A stretch of DNA of 64,000 nt from Dechloromonas sp. UBA6271 (lineage in GTDB: Bacteria > Pseudomonadota > Gammaproteobacteria > Burkholderiales > Rhodocyclaceae), in NCBI GenBank assembly GCA_002440665.1, contig DJUX01000042.1:38553-102552 (forward strand), written 5' to 3'. Positions within the stretch are counted from its first letter, which is position 1, and each line of letters starts with the position of its first letter. Positions 42,238 to 49,598 of this stretch are shown piece by piece. The position numbers and the translations under genes were made by a program. The notes below the pieces were generated by a model. It searched no databases. It worked only from the letters and a program-made list of their open reading frames with translations, and was not told the DNA's origin.

Positions 42238-43539
42238 TCAGGGTAAGGCCTGCAAGCGCCGGTACAGCGTGCGCTCCGAAATTCCCAGGCGCCGCGCCAG
42301 CGCCCGGCGGCTACCGACGAAACGCTGCGCCAGATCGCGCAGTTCGGCTGCGGTCAACGGCGATTTTTCATCCATTTCCGGATCGCTCCATCCCGTCTCG
42401 TCCGGCTCGCCGGTTGGCAGATGGCGCGGCTCGATTTCATCGCCATCGCAGAGCAGACAAGCCCGCTCCAGCAGATTGCGCATCTCGCGCACGTTGCCCG
42501 GAAAGGCGTAGTCCCGCAGCCAGTCAATGGCCGCCGGCGACAAGCGAAGCGCACGGTCGCCCGCCACCCGTGCCAGCAAGGCCTCGGCCAGCGGAAGGAT
42601 GTCCTCGCACCGATTGCGCAGCGCCGGCAGGAAAATGGGGAAGATATTGAGCCGGAAGTACAAATCCTGGCGAAAGCGCCCATCGGCAACCATCTCGACG
42701 AGCGGACGATGGGTCGCCGAAATGACCCGAATGTCCGCCTGGCGCAGTTCCGCCGAGCCAACCCTGCGAAACGTCCCAGTTTCCAGCAAGCGCAACAACT
42801 TGACCTGAATGCTCAGCGGAATGTCGCCCAACTCATCCAGAAACAGCGTGCCGCCGGCCGCCGCCTCGACCAGACCGACCTTGCGCGCCACCGCCCCGGT
42901 AAATGCCCCGCGTTCGTGACCGAACAGTTCGCTCTCGAACAGCGTTTCCGCCAGCCCCGAGCAGTCGACCGCGACAAACGGCCCGGCCGCCCGCCGGCTC
43001 AAGCGGTGTATGGCATTTGCCACCAGCTCCTTGCCGGTACCCGACTCCCCCTGCAGCAGCACAGCCGTTTCCGACGGGGCCGCACGGGCCACCATGCCCA
43101 TCATCGTCAAAAATGCCGGCGAACGCCCGATCAAACCATGAACATGCTCCTCGCTGCGCGGCACCGGCAGCGGCGCCAGCTTTTCCACGAAATAGGCAAG
43201 CGCCCCGCCGGCACCGCGGATCGGCGTCAATTCGATGTTTTCGAGCCGCTCGCCAAGGTGAGTATGGTGCAGATGAACCACCCGCTCGCGCTGGCCCGAG
43301 CGCAGGCTGCGTTGCAGCGGACAGGACTCCCCCGCTTGGTCGCAAGGAACATGGTAATGGTGCGACACCTCGTAGCAGGTTCGCCCGACCGGGGATACAC
43401 CCGGCTGACCGACCCACTTGGCACGGTAGGCTTCGTTAGCCGCCAAGATGCGATAGTCGCGGTCGCACAGGATATGCGGCTCGCTCAAGGCTTCAAGAAA
43501 GGACACCAATTCGACCGGCGGATTAGCGTGTTCGGGCAT
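42238..43539 (-). CDS. Sigma54-dependent transcriptional activator with Cys-containing PAS domain
   Basis: A 433-residue enhancer-binding protein. Residues about 10-115 are a PAS sensor holding a Cys cluster (RTCYEVSHHYHVPCDQAGESCPLQRS), likely a metal, Fe-S or redox site. The AAA+ domain (about 135-365) has GESGTGKE, the sigma54-contact ERGAFTGA and DELGDIPLSIQVKLLRLLE. A Fis-type helix-turn-helix ends the protein (ALARRLGISERTLYRRL). Start 43539 has GGAGAC upstream; further in-frame codons upstream lie in the operator array. It diverges from a Rieske/NifX/exporter gene set, preceded by a sigma54-type promoter and repeated CTGCCA sites, its probable targets. Confidence 0.93.
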   Translation of the reverse strand: MPEHANPPVELVSFLEALSEPHILCDRDYRILAANEAYRAKWVGQPGVSPVGRTCYEVSHHYHVPCDQAGESCPLQRSLRSGQRERVVHLHHTHLGERLENIELTPIRGAGGALAYFVEKLAPLPVPRSEEHVHGLIGRSPAFLTMMGMVARAAPSETAVLLQGESGTGKELVANAIHRLSRRAAGPFVAVDCSGLAETLFESELFGHERGAFTGAVARKVGLVEAAAGGTLFLDELGDIPLSIQVKLLRLLETGTFRRVGSAELRQADIRVISATHRPLVEMVADGRFRQDLYFRLNIFPIFLPALRNRCEDILPLAEALLARVAGDRALRLSPAAIDWLRDYAFPGNVREMRNLLERACLLCDGDEIEPRHLPTGEPDETGWSDPEMDEKSPLTAAELRDLAQRFVGSRRALARRLGISERTLYRRLQALP

Positions 43540-43562
43540 GTTATGTCTCCTGTATCGCCGCA

Positions 43563-43618
43563 CTGCCACTGACTGCCAAAAACACTGCCACTGCCAGCAG
43601 ATTGGCAGCAAGCTGCCA
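43563..43618. promoter_or_regulatory. CTGCCA operator array (upstream activating sites)
   Basis: CTGCCA occurs at 43563, 43573, 43585, 43591 and 43613, with its inverse TGGCAG at 43603; a further copy is at 43684. The pair CTGCCA-GCAGAT-TGGCAG (43591-43608) is a perfect inverted repeat. The array lies 75-130 bases upstream of the sigma54-type promoter and beside the activator gene, the expected place for its enhancer sites. Confidence 0.7.
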
Positions 43619-43691
43619 CATTCGGTCTGCCGACAGCCACCCAGTGCTTTATTAATCAGTCAATTAACCAATATACCGCGATTCTGCCACC

Positions 43692-43707
43692 TGGCACGCA
43701 ACTTGAT
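43692..43707 (+). promoter_or_regulatory. Sigma54-type promoter
   Basis: TGGCACGCAACTTGAT: -24 element TGGCACG, four-base spacer, -12 element TTGAT against consensus TTGCA. The -24 half is perfect and the -12 half has the GC replaced by GA. It faces the Rieske remnant, NifX-like and exporter genes and lies downstream of the CTGCCA array. Confidence 0.65.
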
Positions 43708-43811
43708 AAGTGAGTGCTAATATAATTCCCGGAGACGTTAAGGATGCCACGCTCCAGCGCCGCCCAGGTCACATTAAACCCGTCTGCCCCCCCAACACCA
43801 AAGGAGAATTC

Positions 43812-44109
43812 ATGTCGGAATATCTTTGCCAGGGCACCTCTTTCAATGCCTGCAACAGCCCCGCCCGTCGCCAATGGAATCTGCACACATCTCGGCTGCT
43901 CGCCCTCGACCGCCTTCACCCCGGGCGACCCTGCCCTTGGCGCCGACTGGCCCGGCGGCTTCCTCTGTCCATGCCACGGCTCCACCTTCGACTTTGCCGG
44001 CCGGGTGTTCAAGAACAAGCCGGCACCGACCAACCTGGAAGTGCCGCCGCACCAGTTTCTGGGCGATATCCGCCTGATGATCGGCAGCGACGAACTCGCC
44101 CCGGCCTGA
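43812..44109 (+). pseudogene. Truncated Rieske iron-sulfur protein remnant
   Basis: An ATG at 43812 with a strong AAAGGAGAATTC leader reads MSEYLCQGTSFNACNSPARR, then the Rieske sequence appears in the next frame. GICTHLGCSP (first Cys-His pair) and FLCPCHGSTFDFAGRV (second pair) are followed by PAPTNLEVPPHQFLGDIRLMIG, all as in the C-terminal domain of cytochrome bc1 Rieske subunits. The N-terminal anchor and hinge are missing. An alternative unbroken frame from ATG 43744 gives a 121-residue product with a non-homologous N-terminus. Either a deletion-frameshift pseudogene or a short soluble Rieske-like protein; the first is favoured. Confidence 0.6.
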
Positions 44110-44179
44110 ACCCATCGCCACGCGCGACATCACCCCCGGTCGGGCAACCGGCCCCCACCCTTGTCTTTTCTGGAAACTC

Positions 44180-44542
44180 ATGCAAATCGCTATCAGCAGT
44201 CAAAACCGTAAAACCATTACCGCCCACGCCGGCAAATGCCGCAATTTCTGGATCTACGACATTGCCCAGGGCCGTGTGACGGACAAGCGCCTGCTTGTCT
44301 TGCCGCTTGAACAGACCTTCCACGCCAGCCACCATGACGGCGCCGCTCCCTTGGCCGGGATCAACGTGCTGATTACCGGTAGCCTCGGCAACGGGCTCTA
44401 TCGCCGGCTGCGGGAACGTGGCATCCAGAGCATCGTCACCGCCGAGGACAATCCAGACAGCGCGGTCAACGCCTTTCTGGCGGGCGAGTTGCCGACCCTG
44501 TCGATCATTCATAACAACCCATGCCATGACCATAGCCACTAG
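44180..44542 (+). CDS. NifX/NafY-family (dinitrogenase cofactor biosynthesis-like) protein
   Basis: A 120-residue single-domain protein of the Nitro_FeMo-Co family: MQIAISSQNRKTITAHAGKCRNFWIYDI, GINVLITGSLGNGLYRRLRERGIQSIVTAEDNPDSAVNAFLAGELP, ending in a His-rich tail (NPCHDHSH) that could bind metal. Such proteins carry iron-molybdenum or other Fe-S cofactors; stand-alone copies occur in non-nitrogen-fixers and no nif genes are nearby. It is expected to be under the sigma54-type promoter upstream. Its end overlaps the DUF2141 gene by 17 bases. Confidence 0.88.
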   Translation: MQIAISSQNRKTITAHAGKCRNFWIYDIAQGRVTDKRLLVLPLEQTFHASHHDGAAPLAGINVLITGSLGNGLYRRLRERGIQSIVTAEDNPDSAVNAFLAGELPTLSIIHNNPCHDHSH

Positions 44543-44954
44543 CCTGCTCCGCGTCGCCCTGCTTTTCCCTTTGAGCGCGCTGGCCGAAAGCGGGCCACTG
44601 CTTGTGGAGATCGTCGGCATGCGCGACAGCGCCGGCACGATCCGCGCCTCGCTGTACAACGAGCCGGACAGCTTTCGCAAGGAAGAACGCGCCTTCATGC
44701 GAGTTGCCCAGCCAGCCAAAACAGCCAGCGCGACCCTCATCTTCCGCGACGTGCCGCCCGGTCGCTACGCCATCATGCTCTACCACGACGAAAACGATGA
44801 TGGCAAACTGAACCTGCGCTTCGGGATGTTTCCCACCGAAGGCTATGCCTTGTCCAACAACCCGAAGGTGGTCGGCCCGCCGCGTTTTTCCGACAGCGCT
44901 TTCGATTTCACCGGTGACGAGCGTGCGCCTCTGCCCCTGATACTGGCTTACTAA
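44526..44954 (+). CDS. Periplasmic DUF2141 protein
   Basis: A 142-residue protein with a signal peptide (MTIATSLLRVALLFPLSALAES) and a beta-sandwich DUF2141 domain. It contains LLVEIVGMRDSAGTIRASLYNEPDSF, IFRDVPPGRYAIMLYHDENDDGKLNLRFGMFPTEGYALSNNP and the D/N-rich loop DENDDGKLN, which could bind calcium. Function of the family is unknown. It overlaps the NifX-like gene and ends 16 bases before the exporter adaptor, so it belongs to that operon. Confidence 0.88.
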   Translation: MTIATSLLRVALLFPLSALAESGPLLVEIVGMRDSAGTIRASLYNEPDSFRKEERAFMRVAQPAKTASATLIFRDVPPGRYAIMLYHDENDDGKLNLRFGMFPTEGYALSNNPKVVGPPRFSDSAFDFTGDERAPLPLILAY

Positions 44955-44970
44955 CCGTCCGCCTGACCCC

Positions 44971-46209
44971 ATGCCCCGCCACCAAACCCCAACGGCCATG
45001 ACCGGAATGCCCATGCCGACACCCAACAAGATGCGCGCCGCCCTGCTGCTCGGCGGCCTGGCCCTGGCCGCCCTTGCCTACCTTGGCCTGCGCGGCGAAC
45101 GGGTCGAGGTCGCTCGCGTCGAACGCGGCGAACTGCGTCAGGCCGTGGTCGCCAGTGGCCGGGTGCGCACCCCGCTGCGTATCGAAGTCGCCAGCCAGAT
45201 TACCGGGCGCATCGCGACGGTTGCCGTGCGCGAAGGCGACAGGGTTGCCGCCGGGCAATTGCTGCTCCAGTTCGACGCCGCCGAATGGCAGGCCGGGGTC
45301 GCGCAGGCGCGGGCAACGCTGGCGCAGGCCGAAAGCCGCCTGCGCCAGATCGGCGAAGCCGGCTTGCCGCTGGCCGAACAGAACCTGCGCCAAGCCGAGG
45401 CCACCTTTCGTCAGGCCGAGCGGCATTACCAGCGGGTCGGCGAACTGGTCGCCAAGGGCTTTTACAGCCCGGCCCAGCTCGACGAAGCCCAGCGTGCCCG
45501 CGACATTGCCGCCAGCCAGTTGCAAACCGCCCGCATCCAGGTCGCCAACAACCGGGGCGACGGCATCGAGGTGAAACTGGCCCGCAGCACCATCGACCAG
45601 GCCCGCGCCGCGCTGGCCGTGGCCGAAGCCCGCCTGGCCTACGCCACCCTGCAAGCGCCGGTCGCCGGCCGCGTGCTGACGCGCAACGTCGAGCCCGGCG
45701 ACACGGCGCAGCCGGGCAAGACGCTGCTCACCCTGGCCCCGAGCGGAGAAACGGAACTGACGGCGCAGATCGACGAAAAGAATTTCGGCCTGCTCGCGCT
45801 CGGCCAGCTCGCCCAGGTGTCGGCCGATGCCTACCCCGGCGAACGCTTCGCCGCGCAACTCAACTACATTGCGCCGGCCATCGATGCCCAGCGCGGCTCG
45901 GTGGAAATCCGCCTCGGCGTACCGCAGGCGCCGGCATACCTGCGCCATGAGATGACGGTCTCCATCGACATCGAGGCGGCCCGCCGCGCCGACGCCCTGA
46001 GCATCCCCTGCGACAGCGTGCGCGACGTCGGCAGTTCGCCGTGGGCGCTGGCCGTGCGCGACGGCCGCACCGTTCGCCAGCCGGTGAAGCTGGGCCTGCG
46101 CGGTGACGGGCGCTGTGAAATCGTCGACGGACTGGGCGAGGGCGACGCAGTATTGCCTGCCGCCGTGCCGCTCCGCGAGGGCCGCCATGTTGTTGCGGTC
46201 AACCGCTGA
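44971..46209 (+). CDS. Membrane fusion protein of MacAB-like ABC exporter
   Basis: A 412-residue HlyD/MacA-type adaptor. One N-terminal helix (about residues 21-40) is followed by a biotinyl-lipoyl half (RIEVASQITGRIATVAVREGDRVAAGQLLLQFD), a long alpha hairpin (about 100-210) and the second half (LQAPVAGRVLTRNVEPGDTAQPG). It links an inner-membrane ABC transporter to an outer-membrane channel. The start may be ATG 44971, 44998 or 45031; none has a strong ribosome site. Near the stop, at about 46190-46204, lies a variant of the dispersed motif (GTTGCGGTCAACC). Confidence 0.9.
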   Translation: MPRHQTPTAMTGMPMPTPNKMRAALLLGGLALAALAYLGLRGERVEVARVERGELRQAVVASGRVRTPLRIEVASQITGRIATVAVREGDRVAAGQLLLQFDAAEWQAGVAQARATLAQAESRLRQIGEAGLPLAEQNLRQAEATFRQAERHYQRVGELVAKGFYSPAQLDEAQRARDIAASQLQTARIQVANNRGDGIEVKLARSTIDQARAALAVAEARLAYATLQAPVAGRVLTRNVEPGDTAQPGKTLLTLAPSGETELTAQIDEKNFGLLALGQLAQVSADAYPGERFAAQLNYIAPAIDAQRGSVEIRLGVPQAPAYLRHEMTVSIDIEAARRADALSIPCDSVRDVGSSPWALAVRDGRTVRQPVKLGLRGDGRCEIVDGLGEGDAVLPAAVPLREGRHVVAVNR

Positions 46210-46221
46210 AAAGGGCCAGAA

Positions 46222-47442
46222 TTGAAATCTTGGCAACCCTTCGAATGGATCGCTGCCGTGCGTTTTTTGCGCGAGGGGCGGATGCAATCGCTGCTCATCG
46301 TCGTTGGCGTCGGGGTCGGCGTCGCCGTTATCGTTTTCATGTCCGCGCTGCTCAGCGGCTTGCAGGCCAATCTCATCAAACGCACCTTGTCGTCGCAGGC
46401 ACATATCACCTTGCTGCCGCCCGAAGAGATCGCCCGGCCGCAGCAATCCACCGGCGAAACGGCCTTGCGCCTGCAAAAACAGGCGCAGCGCCTGCGCGCC
46501 ATCGATCAATGGCAAACCCTGCGCGACCGGCTTGAAACCTGGCCGGAAATCGCCGCCGTCTCGCCGATTGCCGCCGGGCCGGCCTTTGCGGTGCGCGGCG
46601 ACGCCAACAAGGCGGTTACCGTGCTCGGCATCGAGCCGGAACACTACAACCGCGTTGTCGCGCTGGCCGACCGGCTGACCGCCGGCCAGTTACGTGTCGG
46701 CGCCGGGGAAACCGTGATCGGCATCGAACTGGCCAAGGATCTCGGTGCCGAGGTGGGCGACAAGCTGCGCCTGACCGCTGCCGACGGGCGCAGCGACACC
46801 CTGACCGTCACCGGCTTGTTCGACCTCGGCAACAAGGGCGTCAATGCCCGCAACGTCTACGTCGGCCTGCGCACGGCACAGAGCCTGCTCGATCTGGTCG
46901 GCGGAGTTTCCAGCATCGACCTCGCACTGCACGATCTCGATCTCGCGGAAAAGGTGGCCCGCCGCATCGCCGCCGAAACCGGGCTGACCGCCGATTCGTG
47001 GATCAAGACCAACGCCCAGTTCGTCACCGCGCTGACCTCGCAGCGCGTTTCAAGCAACGTCATCCGCTTTTTCATCGCTCTGTCGGTCGCCTTCGGCATC
47101 GCCAGCGTGCTGGTCGTTTCGGTCATCCAGCGCGGCAAGGAAATCGGCATCCTGCGCGCCATGGGCGCCACGCAGGCGCAGATGCGGCGCATCTTCCTGC
47201 TGCAGGGTGGCATCGTCGGCTTTTTCGGCTCGCTGCTCGGCTCGGCGCTGGCCTGGTGTTTTCTCATGCTCTGGCAACTGTTGGCGCGCAACCCGGACGG
47301 CACGCCGATGTTCGTCATCGGCGTCGAACCCGGGCTGGTCGCTATCGCCGCCGCCGGCGCCAGCCTGGTCGGCATCTTGTCCGCCCTGCTACCTGCCCGG
47401 CGTGCGGCGAAACTCGATCCCGTGGTGGCGATTCGTGGCTAA
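46222..47442 (+). CDS. FtsX/MacB-type ABC exporter permease
   Basis: A 406-residue permease with four helices in the FtsX layout. The N-terminal helix (SLLIVVGVGVGVAVIVFMSALL) is followed by a large periplasmic MacB core domain (about residues 45-260). Three C-terminal helices follow with SVAFGIASVLVVSVIQRGKEIGILRAMGATQAQMRRIFLLQG, the conserved cytoplasmic coupling segment. Start is TTG at 46222 with AAAAGGG upstream. It overlaps the ATPase gene by 8 bases. Members of this family export peptides, lipoproteins or act in mechanotransmission; cargo is unknown here. Confidence 0.92.
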   Translation: MKSWQPFEWIAAVRFLREGRMQSLLIVVGVGVGVAVIVFMSALLSGLQANLIKRTLSSQAHITLLPPEEIARPQQSTGETALRLQKQAQRLRAIDQWQTLRDRLETWPEIAAVSPIAAGPAFAVRGDANKAVTVLGIEPEHYNRVVALADRLTAGQLRVGAGETVIGIELAKDLGAEVGDKLRLTAADGRSDTLTVTGLFDLGNKGVNARNVYVGLRTAQSLLDLVGGVSSIDLALHDLDLAEKVARRIAAETGLTADSWIKTNAQFVTALTSQRVSSNVIRFFIALSVAFGIASVLVVSVIQRGKEIGILRAMGATQAQMRRIFLLQGGIVGFFGSLLGSALAWCFLMLWQLLARNPDGTPMFVIGVEPGLVAIAAAGASLVGILSALLPARRAAKLDPVVAIRG

Positions 47443-48148
47443 AAACCCTAACGACTCCGTCCTGCACCTTGCCGGCATCCGCAAGTCCTACGGCAGCGGC
47501 GCGTTGGAAAGCGAAATCCTGCACGGCCTCGACCTCCATTTGCAGCGCGGCGAATTTGCCGCCTTGATCGGCCCTTCCGGCTCCGGCAAGAGCACGCTGC
47601 TCAATCTGATCGGCCTGCTCGACCGGCCCAGCGGCGGCGAGCTCCGCATCGATGGTGAAGACACCGGCCGACTCGACGACACCGGGCTGACCCGCCTGCG
47701 CGGCCAGCGCATCGGCTTCGTCTTCCAGCATCACCACCTGATCCCGGCGTTTACCGCCGAGGAAAATGTGGCCATGCCATTGCTGATCGCCCGTGGCCGT
47801 CCGGATGCCGCGATGTTCGAGCGCGCTGGCCACCTGCTCGACCAGGTCGGGCTGAACGATCGCAAGCAGCATCTCGCCAACCAGCTTTCCGGCGGTCAGC
47901 AACAGCGCGTGGCCATCGCCCGTGCGCTGGTCATGAATCCATCGCTGGTGCTGGCCGACGAGCCGACCGGCAATCTCGACACGCATTCCGCCGACGAGGT
48001 GTTCAAGCTACTGCGCGAAGTCAATCGCCAGCAGAACACCACCTTCCTGATCGTCACGCACGACCCGCGCCTGGCCGCCCGCTGCGACCGCATCGTCGAA
48101 CTGGTCGACGGCCGTATCGTCGCCGACCGGGCGCATGCGCCGGCTTGA
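47435..48148 (+). CDS. ABC exporter ATPase (LolD/MacB type)
   Basis: A 237-residue nucleotide-binding subunit. Walker A GPSGSGKSTL, Q-loop region GFVFQHHHLIPAFTAEEN, signature LSGGQQQRVAIARAL, Walker B LVLADEPTGNLD and H-loop IVTHD are all present. It powers the FtsX-type permease whose stop it overlaps by 8 bases, using a GTG start at 47435. Longer in-frame upstream sequence belongs to the permease in another frame. A dispersed-motif copy and a small AAAATGG/CCATTTT hairpin follow its stop and may end the operon. Confidence 0.94.
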   Translation: MAKNPNDSVLHLAGIRKSYGSGALESEILHGLDLHLQRGEFAALIGPSGSGKSTLLNLIGLLDRPSGGELRIDGEDTGRLDDTGLTRLRGQRIGFVFQHHHLIPAFTAEENVAMPLLIARGRPDAAMFERAGHLLDQVGLNDRKQHLANQLSGGQQQRVAIARALVMNPSLVLADEPTGNLDTHSADEVFKLLREVNRQQNTTFLIVTHDPRLAARCDRIVELVDGRIVADRAHAPA

Positions 48149-48151
48149 GCA

Positions 48152-48186
48152 CCTGTTGCGGTCGACCCGGAAAAATGGCCCATTTT
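48152..48186 (+). repeat. Dispersed motif copy with small hairpin
   Basis: CCTGTTGCGGTCGAC (48152-48166), three bases after the ATPase stop, then AAAATGG-C-CCATTTT (48172-48186), a short AT-rich hairpin. The same 15-mer occurs in reverse at 54940-54954, also next to a TTTTGGCCAAAA palindrome. The pair brackets the TehA-like and patatin-CHAT-MBL genes. It may help stop transcription. Confidence 0.6.
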
Positions 48187-48252
48187 CTTCGTCACCCCGA
48201 TCGGCGATGCCTGCCGGATTCCCCCCATTCAACTGCCGCAAGGAAGCTCAAG

Positions 48253-48414
48253 ATGTTCTTCGCCATCCTTTTCCTGACTCTCACCCTGAGCGGCGCCTAT
48301 TTTTTCCCAGACTGGTCATGGGGAAGCATCGCCCTCGCCGCCTTCGCCTGCGTTGCCGCGTTGCGACTGGCGCTGCTGGTTTTGGCGAAACGCCAAAGCG
48401 GCGACCGTCAATGA
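48253..48414 (+). CDS. Small membrane protein
   Basis: A 53-residue protein with two hydrophobic segments: MFFAILFLTLTLSGAYFF and SIALAAFACVAALRLALLVLA. A short basic tail (KRQSGDRQ) follows. AAGGAAGCTC lies a few bases upstream of the ATG at 48253. No family recognised. The stop overlaps an ATG at 48411 in an ATGA junction, hinting that the following TehA-like gene was once translationally coupled to it, although that ATG now leads only to a short frame. Confidence 0.5.
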   Translation: MFFAILFLTLTLSGAYFFPDWSWGSIALAAFACVAALRLALLVLAKRQSGDRQ

Positions 48415-48513
48415 CACCGCGCAGCCGTTCTACAAGCCGCTAACCCCAAGAGAAAGCCCACGGAACACACCGCCCCCAGACTGCAATACTTTCCCGTTTC
48501 CTGGTTCGCCACG

Positions 48514-49422
48514 GTGATGGGCATGTGCGGGCTGTCGATTGCCTGGAATCGCGCCGAACATTTCTTCAACCCCGGCTTTTGCCTGAGCTCACTGCTGCTC
48601 GGCCTGACGAGCCTGTGGTTCTTCCTGCTGATCGGCATCTACGCGACGAAGATCGCCAAATACCCCGCCGAGGTCAGGGCCGAACTAACGCACCCGGTCA
48701 AACAGGCGTTTGCCCCCACCTTCTCCATCAGCCTGCTGCTGCTTTCCGTCGCCCACCTCCAGTCGGCGCGGGAGTTCTCGTTCTGGCTGTGGGCCATCGG
48801 CACGCTATGCCACCTGGGCTTTACTTTCTACATGCTCTCCTCGTGGATGCATCACACGAAATACGAGATCGCCCACCTCAATCCCGCCTGGTTCATCCCG
48901 GTCGTCGGCAACATCCTGATCCCGATTACCGGCCTGCAACACGCCACGCCGGAAATTTCCTGGTTCTTCTTCAGCCTCGGGCTGTTCTTCTGGCCGATCC
49001 TGACCGCCATCATCTTCTACCGGCTGATCTTCCATCCTGCCCTCCCGGAGCGGCTGTTGCCGACCTTGTTCATCTTCATCGCGCCCCCGGCCGTCGGCTT
49101 CATTTCCTGGGTCAACCTCACCGGCGGCCTCGACGCCTTCGGCCACATCCTGTATTCGGTGGCGGCAATGTTCACGTTGCTGCTGTTCAGCCAGATCAAC
49201 CACTTCCGGCGCATCCCCTTCTTCCTCTCGTGGTGGGCCTATTCCTTCCCGCTGGCCGCCATGACCATCGCCACCTTCCTGATGGCCAAGTTGACCGGCC
49301 AGGCGATGTATCTCTGGATCGGCGGCGGACTGCTCGGCCTGCTGAACATCCTGATCGCCATGCTCGCCTGGCGCACCGCGCGTGCCGTGCTACGGCGTGA
49401 AATCTGCGTTGCCGGGCACTGA
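48514..49422 (+). CDS. TDT/SLAC1-family transporter (TehA-like)
   Basis: A protein of at least 302 residues with ten predicted helices, in the tellurite-resistance/dicarboxylate (TDT) and SLAC1 anion-channel family. Blocks: YFPVSWFATVMGMCGLSIAW, HLNPAWFIPVVGNILIPITGLQ, ISWFFFSLGLFFWPILTAIIFYRLIFHPALPERLLPTLFIFIAPPAVGF. The conserved RLQYFPVSWFATV stretch lies before the GTG at 48514, yet no standard start codon occurs between the in-frame stop at 48412 and that GTG. The real gene probably starts near 48411 and has suffered a frameshift, or uses a rare start codon. It may move anions or sulfite. Confidence 0.8.
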   Translation: MMGMCGLSIAWNRAEHFFNPGFCLSSLLLGLTSLWFFLLIGIYATKIAKYPAEVRAELTHPVKQAFAPTFSISLLLLSVAHLQSAREFSFWLWAIGTLCHLGFTFYMLSSWMHHTKYEIAHLNPAWFIPVVGNILIPITGLQHATPEISWFFFSLGLFFWPILTAIIFYRLIFHPALPERLLPTLFIFIAPPAVGFISWVNLTGGLDAFGHILYSVAAMFTLLLFSQINHFRRIPFFLSWWAYSFPLAAMTIATFLMAKLTGQAMYLWIGGGLLGLLNILIAMLAWRTARAVLRREICVAGH

Positions 49423-49598
49423 TTGGCGGGCGGGCGGGCCGTCAGTCCGCCCGCCTCCCTGAAAATCACCCACGTCATGCGCCGGGCTTGTGTTTCCAGC
49501 GCCTCGGCCTATAGTAGAAAAACTCCCCGCCGAATGCTCAATGCATCCTCCGTCATCGGCCCCACCGGGAAGCAAGTTAACGCAACCAGGAGAAAGTC

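Noticed and set aside
41886..42650. A 254-codon intact gene after yjdM
   Set aside because: Only its first 90 codons show homology, broken by frameshifts; the rest is antisense of the sigma54 regulator.
43710..44279. A 189-codon gene in the frame of ATG 43812
   Set aside because: After about 20 codons it reads the Rieske sequence out of frame and overlaps the NifX-like start.
44180..44542. Nitrogenase gene cluster
   Set aside because: Only one NifX/NafY-like domain and no nifHDK, nifB or nifE/N; such proteins occur outside nitrogen fixation.
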